The position numbers were made by a program, and so were the translations under genes. Positions 23,601 through 34,906 of a stretch of 64,000 nt of DNA are shown piece after piece. Position 1 is the stretch's first letter, and each line of letters starts with the position of its first letter. The notes beneath the pieces were generated by a model. That model searched no databases. It saw only the letters and a list, made by a program, of their open reading frames with translations, and had not been told where the DNA came from. The stretch comes from Colocasia esculenta (Eukaryota > Streptophyta > Magnoliopsida > Alismatales > Araceae): NCBI GenBank assembly GCA_014218235.1, contig CM024760.1, positions 73,705,244 to 73,769,243 of the forward strand, written 5' to 3'.

Positions 23601-26600
23601 GCGTTGTTGGAATTCTAGTGACATTTGTGATTTTCATAGTATGAAAATTGAACATTGTACTATCTTTATCATGGAAGAATGTATAAGTGTGGACATTTAT
23701 GTTTTAAATTTTCAGCAATTTAATTATGTGGACTTTTAGTTCTAAATGTTATCAAACCATGTATGTTTAAATGTGGATGATGAATGAAATGAAGACAGTG
23801 GTTCTTTTACTTCCGCTACTCTGTTCTTATATTCACGTGTATCTCAACTGAATGTTATTGTTGGGTAAATGTCCCACTGTGGCAACTGTGACGACCCTCA
23901 TTATACCGGTACGGTTATACCAACCCACGTCGGTATAGTAAAGGTTATCACAGTGGGACATTTACCCAACACTATCACATGATTGTGATATACACAAATA
24001 TAGATACAGAGTCGTGGAAGTAAAGGACTAACTGTCATCACATTCCATCATCCACATTTATCATACATGATCCATATAACAAAATAAAAGACTAAACTTT
24101 CATAATTGAAATTAAACCAAGCTACATTGTCCACAAAATTTAAGTTCTACATTTAATACATAGTTTGCCCACAATTACATAATGATAACTCTAATACAAG
24201 CTACAATTCACATACTATGAAACAAAAAGGGACACTACGTCAGCTCCACCAGCAAATCCCCACGCTCGGAGTCGCTCTCCACTGTCTCCTCCAAAGGTGT
24301 GTCACCAACTACACCTGTACGCCGAAGCAAGGAGTGAGTCTAAAGGACTCAGCAAGTAGCTCCATACACATCATTCATGCATACATCATAGTAGGGTCTA
24401 CTATTCCAATTTACAAGGCAACATATAGCATGCTTGAACATTTATGAGAGACAACCTATCATGGTATTTCTACAAAATCAAAACACATGGTACATGGTTT
24501 AAGATGTTTCAAATAACACTTCCTATCACATGCTTTCTACTCATTTAATCACATGAAGACTACACTTCCAATTTGACTACAACATGATAGCAATTTATAT
24601 GGGATTAGAAATATCATAGCATGAATTTACGTAACATATCCTAACACATTCACTTCACATGGTTACACATTCCCATATTTCACATGGTTCATTTTTCAAG
24701 CATTTCACATGTACATATGTTCACATTCTAACATAAATGGTTCACATGATTTCACATTTCACATTTGCATGCTCACATATATATACACAATTTACACATG
24801 TTCACATATACACATTTCACACATGTTCACATATACACATTTCACACATGTTCACATATACACATTTCACAATTTATTTGCCGTGACACATAGTCCAAAC
24901 CACCACTAGAAGGACACATCACATACACATAACACATAGCACATCACCTAGGCAATACAGTGATGACTCTTGGCACTGCGCAGACCGGGAGAACACGTCT
25001 CCACCCTAACCAGTGGTACTTGTCCACCTCCAGGATTTCATCCTAATGCCCTTAGATATCTTAACACATTGAACCTTCTCATGGGGACTTTTCCATGATA
25101 CAGTTCCACAGCCCTCTATGGAAGCAGTGTCACACACGGCACATTTTACACATTACACATTCCGATTTAACACATGTTCACATATGATTTTCACACTTTC
25201 TTGGTTATGCACATGGTTCTGTTCATCCCTAGCATGATGCTACTAATAACAGAATTCAAGCATTTAGTAGCTCTCATGGATTAATTGGAACACACCTTAT
25301 CTAACCTTAATCATAATACATGTGTTTATACTCATTTTCACATGAAAATCTCATAGTGTAGGCTACTGTTATCAAATTTTCCCGAAAATTTTACCACATG
25401 CTGTTTTCGGGTATAATAACACACATACAAATTTTCACATTTTTCTGAATTCACATGCATTTATAGAAATTAAAACATTCAGTTTCATGCCATTCTTAAA
25501 CTAAGTCCACATAGAACATGACATGGATTTCAGATTTGATCATGCACAGTCATGAACCACACATACATGTTAGCACAAAAATTTTTCCCAAATTTCCCCA
25601 CATATGATTTACTAAAATTTTCACAAGGTCTACACATGCTTTCTATTTCTCATTTTAGGAATTATAAGAATTCACACGGATGTGGGAAAAATTCCTAAAC
25701 TTGTAGGGCATGGACTGATACATATAAACATGGTTCATAAAATTCTACAGCATTCAACTCCTCAGAAATCATGGAAAACAAATTAACCAAGCATGACCTC
25801 TTTCCTACACATGCTTTTCAATAATTCTAATAAATTATGCCATCTACAGAAAAATACAGTAAATTCCACACACATCACATTACCTATTTTACATAACATA
25901 TAAAATTTACATTATATCCTCATGCGTAGAAACCCGGAAATTAAAGATATAGGGCAGAACAGTTCACTGCTCTGTCAAGAAGAACTAAACGGCATACTAC
26001 GGACGTTTACAAGAGTTGGCGGCAACATCGTTGGCCGCTGATTCAAGATCTCAACGTCAATGGATCTTGCCGTCAAGTTCGGACCTGTGTAAAAACACAG
26101 TCCGAGCTCTGAATAATGGTGAATGTAGGGGATCCAGGACACGAGGAAAATCTATAAAAATGATAAAAACCTCCTAGACACATACATGGACAATGTGAAA
26201 GGGGTACTTGCCTTTGGAAAAACTCCTAAAGGGATCAAATTAGTTGGAGAAGCTCTCCTTAGGCAGTCCCAAGAAGCCTCCAAGACGCCTCCACTCCAGC
26301 TTCTGTGATGCTCCCCTCTGAAATATAGGGCCGGGGATGCGTAGCCGGTTATGTTGTCTTCCTCCTTGTCGAAGTAGATCTCCAGAAGAAGCCTTGGATC
26401 GCCGGGTCAGAGCCTCCAAACTTCAGGTTTTCTCACAGGAAGCTCTAGGGTTTTCTCTCCTCTTCTCTCTTCTTGCAAGTGTGAAAATGGGTAGTGGGGA
26501 GAGGCCATTTCGGGTTCAGGAAGTAGGGAAAGCCTTCACCCACTCACCATGCCGACCTGACAGCTTTGGAGCCGTTGGGGGACATCCCCCCAATGGTTGC

Positions 26601-27051
26601 CATGCCTTGTTTCAGAAGACAGCAGCTCTGCTGCGCATGCAAGGCAGAGAAGCTGACGTCCAGATCGCTGGACGCCGGAGTGAGTGTTGGCGTCCATGGT
26701 TGGACGTTGACACCACCTCAGCGGCCAGGGGTTGACGCCAATAAGGCCTTCGGCCAGAACCCTAATTATGCAGAAAACCATGCACACCAAGCTTCTATAC
26801 ATGCAATATGTACATGGTATTATATTCATACTATCACAATGCAATACATACCTTATTTATGTTTAATATAAACACATGTACACGTAATTATACTATTTTA
26901 ATACCTACGTAAGTACGTACATACATACACAAGCACAATATACACACATAAATACGAAAGAAATACTACGGAAATTCGAGGGTCTTACAGCAACGCTCGC
27001 TATACCGACGTGGGTTGGTATAACCGTACCGGTATAATGAGGGTCGCTACA
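20652..27051 (+). repeat. 3' LTR of element C, split by solo LTR D
   Basis: The LTR occupies 20652-23886 and 26995-27051. The last 57 bp (GCTCGCTATACCG... to GCTACA) continue exactly where the first part stops once the insert and one GCAAC copy are removed. Confidence 0.88.
23887..26989 (-). mobile_element. Solo LTR D, same family as element C, inverted
   Basis: On the minus strand it starts TGTAAGACCCTCGAATTTCC and ends GGTCGTCACA. It resembles the C LTR throughout but is clearly more diverged from it than C's two LTRs are from each other. GCAAC is duplicated at 23882-23886 and 26990-26994. No internal sequence or primer site is present, so it arose by LTR-LTR recombination after a full insertion. 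It contains no gene. Confidence 0.88.
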
Positions 27052-27056
27052 TGTGT
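27052..27056. repeat. Right target-site duplication of element C (TGTGT)
   Basis: It is the partner of 12481-12485. The host sequence resumes at 27057 in the protease/RT boundary of element B. Confidence 0.85.
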
Positions 27057-28654
27057 AGGGTTGGCGTGAAACCGGTGCAGCTCCAGGTACGAGATCAATT
27101 GAGAAATTCACATCTCTCTCAGGTGGAATGCCTTGTAGCTCATCGGGAAACACATCAAGGTATTCTTGCACTATGTGGATGTCTGATATCTTAACTGCTT
27201 TCTTTTCCACTACGATGGCGGAAAGAAACGCCATACTCCCTTTCCTTATCATGTTCTGTGCCTTTATAGCAGAGATGAGGGACAAGTGTCTCTTGTGCCT
27301 ACGTCCTGTGAAGGTCAGCTTAGGGAATTCACTAAAAGAAATTTTCCCTCTTCTACAATCCACGATAGCCCCATACGTGGATAGCCAATCGGCTCCCAGA
27401 ATGACATCGTAACCCTCCATGGGCATACAGATCAAGTAAGCTCTTAGATTGAGTTCACCAATCTTAACATCAGCCAATGAATAATATTTTTTCAGTTGAA
27501 CCTTTTCTCCCAAGGGTGTTGTGACAGGTAATTCAAATGTCATGGATGTAGGTTTTTTATTTAATGTATCAGCAAATGCTTGTGACATGAACGAATGCAT
27601 TGCGCCAGTATCAAACAAAACAAATGCTGAATGAGAAAAGTCCGGTAGTGTACCTTCCATAACTCCACCTTCCTCGGTGGTCTCTACCTCTTGCAGGGCT
27701 TGGAGTCTGCCTGACTTCTTTGGTCCCGCAGGACGCTTCTCATTCTCCGTCAGTAATGGGCATTCAGGAATCCGATGCTCTCGGCTCCCACAACGAAGGC
27801 ATGCACCTGCCTTCCTCCAGCATTCTTCTGTCGTGTGACCAAGCTTGTCACAGTGTTTACATCTGGGCTTGTTGTTCGGAGCAGTAGTGGTGGGGACTTT
27901 GGGCTTCCGCTCCTGGCTTGGCCCGTCAGTGATACTTAACGGCCTTTTCTTGCCATTAGTAGGCTTGCTCGATACTCTGGAAGTTTGCTCTTTCCTGAAC
28001 ATTCTACCCTTGATGTGCTCAGTGAGTTCAGCCGCATCTTCCAGGTATTGTGCTCTCCTGACCATCTCTGGGTAGGTCTGAATATCAAATGGTGCCAGCT
28101 GTGTAATATATGCGGGTCTAAGCCCGTTGAGGAATCTCTTCGCCTTTATCCTCTGGGTACTAACCAGATGATTGGCGTAGGGAGCCAATCGAGAGAACTG
28201 TGCCTCATATTCAGCAACCGTCAGGTTTCTCTGTTTCAGAGCGGTGAACTCGGCGGCTTTCCTTTCTTGAACTCTTTCTGAAAAATATTTGGAGTTGAAT
28301 TGCTCCTTAAACTCATTCCATGTAAATTGAGCATCTGCCCGTGTGGCCTCAATGGACTCCCACCACGCACGGGCGTCCCTTTCAAGCTGGAATGTGGCAA
28401 GTAAAAGCTTATCTCCATCCGCGCATTGCATAACGCGAAAAATACGCTCAGTCTCCTTGAGCCAGTTCTCGGCCTCATCAGGGTCTGTGGTACCGCTGAA
28501 TCGAGGCAGGTTCAGGTTGCGGAAGTTCCGGTGCAATTCACCAGCTCCTCGGTTGTTGTTGTTGTTATTGTTTGCCCCAGCAGCTGAAGTAAAGCTTGAG
28601 TAAGCTGCTGGATAGTCTGCTGCATGTCACGGAGTTGAGCATGCTCCGCTGCCA
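27057..28654 (-). pseudogene. Element B gag-protease (largely intact frame)
   Basis: The expected start is the ATG at 28654 (MAAEHAQLRDM), followed by a Gln-rich helix and an Asn run; one frameshift near 28590 separates this from the long open frame that is continuous from 28536. The open frame contains the capsid region (ERDARAWWESIEATRA, NEFKEQFNSKYFSERVQ), two intact zinc knuckles (CKHCDKLGHTTEEC, CLRCGSREHRIPEC) and an aspartic protease with FDTGAMHSFMS near 27610. It then has GYDVILGADWL and the linker up to APVSRQPY at 27057. The frame runs on without a stop into the LTR of element C down to 26905. In the parent it would have joined integrase directly. Confidence 0.8.
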
Positions 28655-28843
28655 TAGTTGATGTTTAAGTTTCTTAAAAAGAGAATTTAAAATGTAAGTC
28701 GTTGGGTTTGCACTAAGTTTGTGCGTGTGTGTATCCATTTTATCTTATTACCCACGGTTCTACCCATCTTACATAGGTATGGAATTTGACCCTAAGTCAA
28801 GGCAGGTCAAACCTAGATCATCCTATACTTAAGAATAACCTAG

Positions 28844-28855
28844 GCTCTGATACCA
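28844..28855 (-). other. Primer-binding site of element B
   Basis: The minus strand reads TGGTATCAGAGC, a perfect initiator-Met tRNA match, 6 bp inside the 5' LTR. Confidence 0.85.
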
Positions 28856-28861
28856 CAAAAC

Positions 28862-31800
28862 TGTAATGCCCCGATGTAGAATATCGGAGCGAAATTACAG
28901 TTATTAAATAGTACAGAGCGAGAAAATAATAACAAACCATTACACAATGGAATGATACCAAACAACCTCATATCTCATTAATGATCCAACAATCTCCATT
29001 ACATTCACTAATAACTCATCATCTTCATAAACTGACTAATACATCAACGTATCAGAGCCAAAACTAGGGCGCATAGTACTTATTCAAAATCAACTATTAC
29101 ATTATGACTAACTGACTCACTAACTCATAACTATACTAACATACTACTACTAGATAGCACTGGTTGCTGAAATGGTCACTCCTGAGCATCTCCCTTAGTC
29201 TCGTCCTCGTATGTGTGGTCGTCTCCATCTGACTCACATGAACACATTAAATAAATACGCAGGATGAGCGAATAACGCCCAGTAAGACTTAATATCTCAT
29301 GACACAAGCATGCTTTAAATAGTTAATGTCTTAATGGCAGGTTAACTAGAGAGTAAAGTCATGTAGAGCATGTCACGATAACGAGAGAACAATTGCAACT
29401 GGCATAGGGAAAATAGTACAACGAGAACGATAATTGAATGGCCATGTAACGATATTACATGTAATTTGCACAATGGTGCACTAGTAACGATCACGCTTGC
29501 ACTTGTAGAGATAGCACTTTGATTGTCAAGATTAATCTAGATAGTAAACTGGCGCTGGATGCATGCCGTAACACATCCTATGATCATTTTAACTCCCATG
29601 GGCACTGGCACTTTTCGGGCGCTCCTCCCAGGACCTGATCGGGCCCTATTGCGCTGGCATTAGTCATTTCTTTATCTTAGACAATCACACGAATGGCCAA
29701 TAGAGTACCAAGAATAGATAAGAGAGTACTAGACGAGATAGATGAGAGTGTAGAGAGAATGTGAACAGATAAGAAGATATAGTTAGTAGATGAGATAGAG
29801 ACAATTTTGTAAAACGACGATAAACACACGATAGTAACGGTTGCACGACACTAGGTCGAGTACTGGAAGTCTGGTAGAAGTCACATCCGCCCCTTAGCCG
29901 TGTTGTGTACACGGGTCAGGTGGTCCGGCGTGAACCCAAGATAAGAAAGAATACACTAAGGTTTGGATCGTACTGATCCCTAAGAGTGTAACGGGTTTTT
30001 GGGGTACAACTAGCTCGTTGACTAATGACGTGCGCCAAAGCCAAGGAGACTTACGGAGGTCTTGACAAGGAGTCCCTAGTCCAGTCGAGAGTATTCCCGG
30101 TGGAGAGGTGGTCCAAGTCAAGGGAAAAGTGTGTAGAAAATGGGTCCGTCGTGCCTCGAGTGCTCGAAAGCCGAGGGAAAATAGTAACGGTAGATAAAAT
30201 ACGCGAGTAAAAACGGAAACAATTGTATCTAACAAAATAGGGTAATTTAGTCATTTATTTCGATAATTTACCGAATACATTATTGCATAATTTATAAGGG
30301 TCAAATGGCATTTAATAATGTTGTGTGTGTAAGTGTAAAGAATCTTGAGGATATGACCAGTCGTGCAAATGTCATTTTAAATAATTAAATGTATATCATT
30401 AATGCCATTTATTAATTTACCAAGTCGAATTAACTATAACATGAGTTAATCATGGCTAATTAAAGGGTATATAACTTAAACAACAGAGTATATGCACAAT
30501 TTTCAATTTTGGCCGATTTCTTGAAAACGCGACGGACTCACCCGTCGCGGTTCAAGTCGCGACGGGGCGGTCGGGCGTGACACGGGGCCTGGCTGGTCTG
30601 GCCCGGTCCGCGGTGAATCGTGGCGGCTCGTGCCGCCGCGTTCTTGACGCGACGTTAATGGCAGGCGCGACCCCACTGTTATCGCGGCGGGTCGCGCCGT
30701 CGCGATAATAGGTGGGTTTGCTCTTTTTCCCTTTTTCCCAGGGCGAGCCCTCTGTGATACATGGACGTTTTAAATTACATATAAATAGCACAGTGATTCA
30801 AAAAGTACAAAACCAGTTTTAAACGAAAGTAGACATGTATATATATCAACATACACGATTAATTTGAAAATAGACAAGGTTTAGACATGCATTGATCAGA
30901 TTACTTTTCGGTGACCTAAACAGGCGTAGTTAGGGTTCAATGAATTACAAAACTAGGGGCTTTCAAAAGTTAACAAGATGTAGTATTTATGATAATTTTC
31001 TCATGATCTCAAGTAAATCATAAACGAGGATCACAAACAAAAATTAAGGGTTGGGTGCATGTATCTGACAGAGATTCAAAGAATTAATTCTCCCTCATGG
31101 GAGATCAAAATAGAACGAAACCATTGGCGTTTGAAAGCTATTGCACTGTAGTATCAATGAGAATTTTCTCATAGCATGGGAACAAGTACGTGCGGGGTAT
31201 TAGAGAAAACATGAGATTAAGGTTCATGATAACAACAGGATTTCACGAATTAATTCGCCCAAATAGATGAGCGGAATGCAACGATAGTATAGGGTTTTTG
31301 AAGAGGTACATGAAGGCTACCTAGGATAATTATTTCACGATTTTATCCTGAGAGATTGCCTACCTTTTGGGTTGACAAGAAAGGCTAGGGTTTGATGACG
31401 AAAATGGGAAGAAGAAAGCTCCTTGCTCCAGCCTTCTCCTCCAAGATCCTTCGTCTAGAACACCTCCTTCGTCTCCCAAGACTCCAGCCACGTTCTATGG
31501 GTGGTAGGGAAGAGATTTGGGTGTTTTATTTGCTTATTAGAGTCCTTTCCATCTTAAACTCCTTCCTCCTATTCAAAATTTCAAAATTTCCATATTCTCT
31601 CCCACTTTCTCTTATTTATCCACCTAATATGGCTAGGGAGAGAGCTAATTCGTGGGTAGGGGGTTAGGGTAAGGTAAGGACTCTTATTTAAGATATATAT
31701 GAGTTATTTAACATTTATCTTAACCCCTTTCCATTTATGTAATTAATTAAAATCTCATCCCATGATAGGCTATCCATATTTGGGCCCATTCCATTGGGTT

Positions 31801-31939
31801 TGGGTTATTAGAATAACCATTAGTAATTTAGCTTAATGGATATTGTTTTAATTCCCTTTTATTCTAATTAAATTAATTTATCTCATCTATTAAATAATAA
31901 AATTTTATTTTTCTTGATTTTAAAAATCAGGGTGCTACA
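28862..31939 (-). repeat. 5' LTR of element B
   Basis: It runs from TGTAGCACC (plus-strand end at 31939) to GGCATTACA (plus-strand start at 28862). It is near-identical in layout to 8130-11198 and to the LTR at 61172. It carries the same GC-rich gcgacgg palindrome block (30525-30715). Reading frames inside it are chance ORFs. Confidence 0.88.
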
Positions 31940-34872
31940 CTCCATGTTGCGCCCAATTTACTGCTCGAACATCTTATTGACCAGTCGCAGGTATGTTGCG
32001 CCCGCGTTTTTCAGACCAAAGGGCATCCTGGTGAAGCAGTATAACCCCAAGTCTGTGACAAATGTGGTGGCATCCTGATCCGGAGGATGCATACTAATCT
32101 GGTGATACCCAGAGTAGGCATCCAAGAAGTTGAGGAGCTCGTGTCTAGACGTAGCGTCTACTTGTTGATCGATGCGCGGCAGCGGGAAGTTATCCTTGGG
32201 TGTCACTTTGTTGAGGTCCTTGTAATCCACACATACGCGCCATTTACTAGTGGCTTTGCATACGAGGACTACGTTGGAGATCCATCTTGGGTATTGGGCT
32301 TCCCGGAGGAGCCCAACTGCTCGGCTTTTGACAACGTGATCTCGGATCACGGTCTGCCGTTCTTGGTTGACGGGTCGCCTCCTTTGTTGAATTGGTGGGA
32401 CCCATGGATCCAGGCGGAGGCAATGCACCATCACCTCTGGAGGGATGCCTGGCAGCTCATCGTCGGACCACGCGAACATGTCTAGATTAGCCAGCAGGAA
32501 ACTTCTATACCGTTGTTGTTCTGCTTCCGCTAGTAACGCGCCACTGTATAGGACGTGTTCGGGGTCGTTCTCCACTTGGATCGGAAGCAAGTCCTCGGCA
32601 GGAGTTCCGCAGCTGGTGGAAGGCTGGTCGGCTGGTGGAGGACAAGTGTTGGAGCCGCGAGTAGTTGCTTGTCCCTTAGAGAAAGGACATAACACCGTCG
32701 AGACTCGCGCTGGCATCCGAGCACCTCGCCGACCCCACACGGGGTGGGGAACTTCATCTTCTGATGGAGGGATGAAGGCACCGCCTTGATCTTCCCGATC
32801 AGACCTCTACCAAGGATGGCATTGTATCCGGGCATGTTCCTGATGACCAAGAAATCCATCACCTTGGTCACACACTTCGGAGCCGTCCCGTGGGTGATCG
32901 GGAGGCAAACTCTACCCATAGGCTGAACCGACACCCCCGAGAAGCCGAACAGAGGCGATTCTACAGGGGTGAGCTGGTCGGTTTTTAGGCCCATAAGGAG
33001 ATAGCAATCGTAAGCCAATACGTCGGGGGCACTTCATTATCTACCAGAATCCTGCGCACATTACAATGATTGATGGTTGCCGAAACGACCAACGCATCAG
33101 TGTGCGGGGTGGTAACCCCTACAAGGTCTTCATTTGAGAAGGTTATGGCCTCCTCAGACCGTGCGTGCGTGGGATTAGGGGGATAAGGAGCCGGCCGAGG
33201 TATCGGAGGTCTGTCCACGGCATGCACTCGCCTTGCGTAATCGCGTCGGCTCTGAGTGCTCTCTCCGCCTACGCTGAATCCTCCTACGATCACATTGATT
33301 TCTTGCCCGTTGGGATCGTTGTTGATCGGTTGCTCGGGAGTCCGCTCTCGGCGTCTGGGGCGGTCTTCATTCCGGTGCACGAACATCCGAGGTAGCCGCG
33401 CTTAATGAGGGACTCGATTTCGTCCTTGAGCTGGCGGCATTCGGAGGTATCGTGGTCTTGGTGGAAGCGACAATACTTCTCCTGGTTGTGCCACCGGGGA
33501 TCGGAGCGCATCCTCTGTGGCCACCGAACATATGGTTCATCCCTGATCTCTTCAGGATCTGTTCGGGTGCCACCGTCAGCGGGTGTAGCTGGTGAAGGGG
33601 CGTGGTCGGCGTGGTGAGTCGCCGTTGCGCCGTCCTTTCTTCCAATCGCGGTCGGAACCGTTGTCAGAAGGCCTCTTCTTGTCCGACGACTCTCCATGCT
33701 CCGCTCGGCTAGCAGCCAGACTCTCTTCGCACGCCGCATGGCATTGTGCAGTGGAGAGGAGCTCGGCAAGAGTGAAGGTTGCTGCACTCCCAGCGTCCTC
33801 TGTAGAAAACCATCACGAGTACCCTGGATCAGGGCACTGGTGGCTAACGGGACATCGAGGCGCGGGATGCGGAGAGCCTAAGTCTGGAACCTCTTGACGT
33901 AGTCCCAGAGTGCTTCTCCCTTCTTTTGCCGAACAGCAAGAAGGGAGGCCACGGTGCGCGGTTGGATCTTCCGCCCAGGAAGTTGTCCCGAAAGGACTTC
34001 TTCAACTGATGGAAGGAAGAGATGGAACCTACAGGGAGGGCTTCGAACCAAGCCCGAGCAGTTTCCTTCAAGGTGGCCGGAAAGGCCGGGCATTTGGCCG
34101 CATCAGATGCTCCATGGAACACCATTTGCGACTCAAACCCGTGGATGTGATCCGCGGGGTCAGAGGTACCATCGTACGGCGCGATGGTAGGCAGAGGGAG
34201 CTTAGGAGAAACCCGAGCCTCCAGGATCTCCGCAATGAATGGGGAGCGGAAGTTCAGGTACTCCTCAGCCAGAGCTTTTCCCTCAGCACGCTGAACCATC
34301 ATGTCCACACGACGTTCCAGGTCGATGACGCGGCGCAAGTGCCTGGCCAATCCTGTTCGGAGTGGGCCGAGTCCGCACGCCCAGACTTGTGGGAGTTGGC
34401 TCCCACGACCGAGCGCGGAAAGCGCGGGGCCGCCGCGGAATGACGGGGCGAACGGCAGTGGCGCTCCAGTGCTCGTTCATCAGACAGAGCGCGGTGCGAC
34501 CTCCGTGGCGAATCAGTGTGCTGCTCCTGAATCAACCTGCTGTGGCAGGAGGTGCGCGCGATCGCCAGCGAGACGACTCTGCCTGGAGCTCCTGCGGAAC
34601 GGAGGCTGTCGGGACTGGCTGCCTGGCCAATTGGGCCTGGAGACCCAGGTAGATGCCCGTCAGCTGCTGCATCTGTCTCCGGAGTTCGCCATCTCTAAGG
34701 CGATTGCAGGCACAACGGCGGCGGGTGTAGGGACGCCCCCGGTCGCGGCAGCAGGAGCAGGAGCTACGACGACATCGACGGGGGGAGTACGTTGACGGGG
34801 GTCCACCCGCAACTGGCGGGACCTCGTGATATGGTTCCCTATGTTCTGGTACGAGGATCGTCCGCGAGCCAT
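31940..34872 (-). pseudogene. Tat gag, protease and RT 5' half
   Basis: The likely start is MARGRSSYQN at 34872. Gag conserved core at 34350-33844: LEARVSPKLPLPTIAPYDGT, DPADHIHGFESQM, RAWFEALP, SFHQLKKSF. The gag C-terminal motif YCRFHQDHDTSECRQLKDEI is at about 33480-33420. Protease follows at 33386-32530, but its catalytic loop, expected as VDSG, reads VDNEV with a frameshift (near 33040), so it is inactive. RT starts near 32500 (LPGIPPEVMVHCL), has WRVCVDYKDLNKVTPKD and FGLKNAGATY, and meets an in-frame TAA at 31958-31960. Six more codons (IGRNME) precede the insertion of element B at 31939. The catalytic YxDD that should follow is absent from the window. Confidence 0.82.
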
Positions 34873-34884
34873 GGCTGTTGTTCC

Positions 34885-34902
34885 TTCCCACAGACGGCGC
34901 CA
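34885..34902 (-). other. Primer-binding site of the Tat element
   Basis: The minus strand reads TGGCGCCGTCTGTGGGAA, the TGGCGCC-type primer site common in Tat elements, just inside the 5' LTR. The exact primer tRNA is not assigned here. Confidence 0.7.
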
Positions 34903-34906
34903 AAAG

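Larger units (their letters stand above)
12486..27051 (+). mobile_element. Gypsy chromovirus C (Tekay/Del-like), full length with inner insertion
   Basis: It has a 5' LTR 12486-15744, primer site 15750-15761, gag 15923-17152, pol 17153-20605, polypurine tract 20639-20651 and 3' LTR 20652-27051, the last split by solo LTR D. A perfect TGTGT duplication flanks it. The chromodomain, LTRs of about 3.26 kb and initiator-Met primer site fit Tekay/Del. The LTR pair is very similar by eye, differing by scattered substitutions and small indels, so insertion is relatively recent. Coding capacity is lost through several stops and frameshifts. Confidence 0.88.
8130..31939 (-). mobile_element. Gypsy chromovirus B (Tekay/Del-like), lacking RT and RNase H
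   Basis: The 5' LTR is 28862-31939 and the 3' LTR is 8130-11198, both about 3.07 kb with TGTAGCACC...TTACA ends. Gag and protease are at 27057-28654, integrase and chromodomain at 11250-12480. Element C sits between these parts. The long LTRs, initiator-Met primer site, paired zinc knuckles and C-terminal chromodomain point to the Tekay/Del group of chromoviruses. The insertion point in Tat RT is visible at 31939/31940 (flank ctcca); the matching duplication on the other side was lost with copy A's end. Confidence 0.8.

Noticed and set aside
12481..27056. Two separate C-family insertions merged by recombination, as an explanation for the missing RT in B
   Set aside because: Recombination between separate insertions would leave different flanking 5-mers; both sides carry TGTGT and rejoin in frame.
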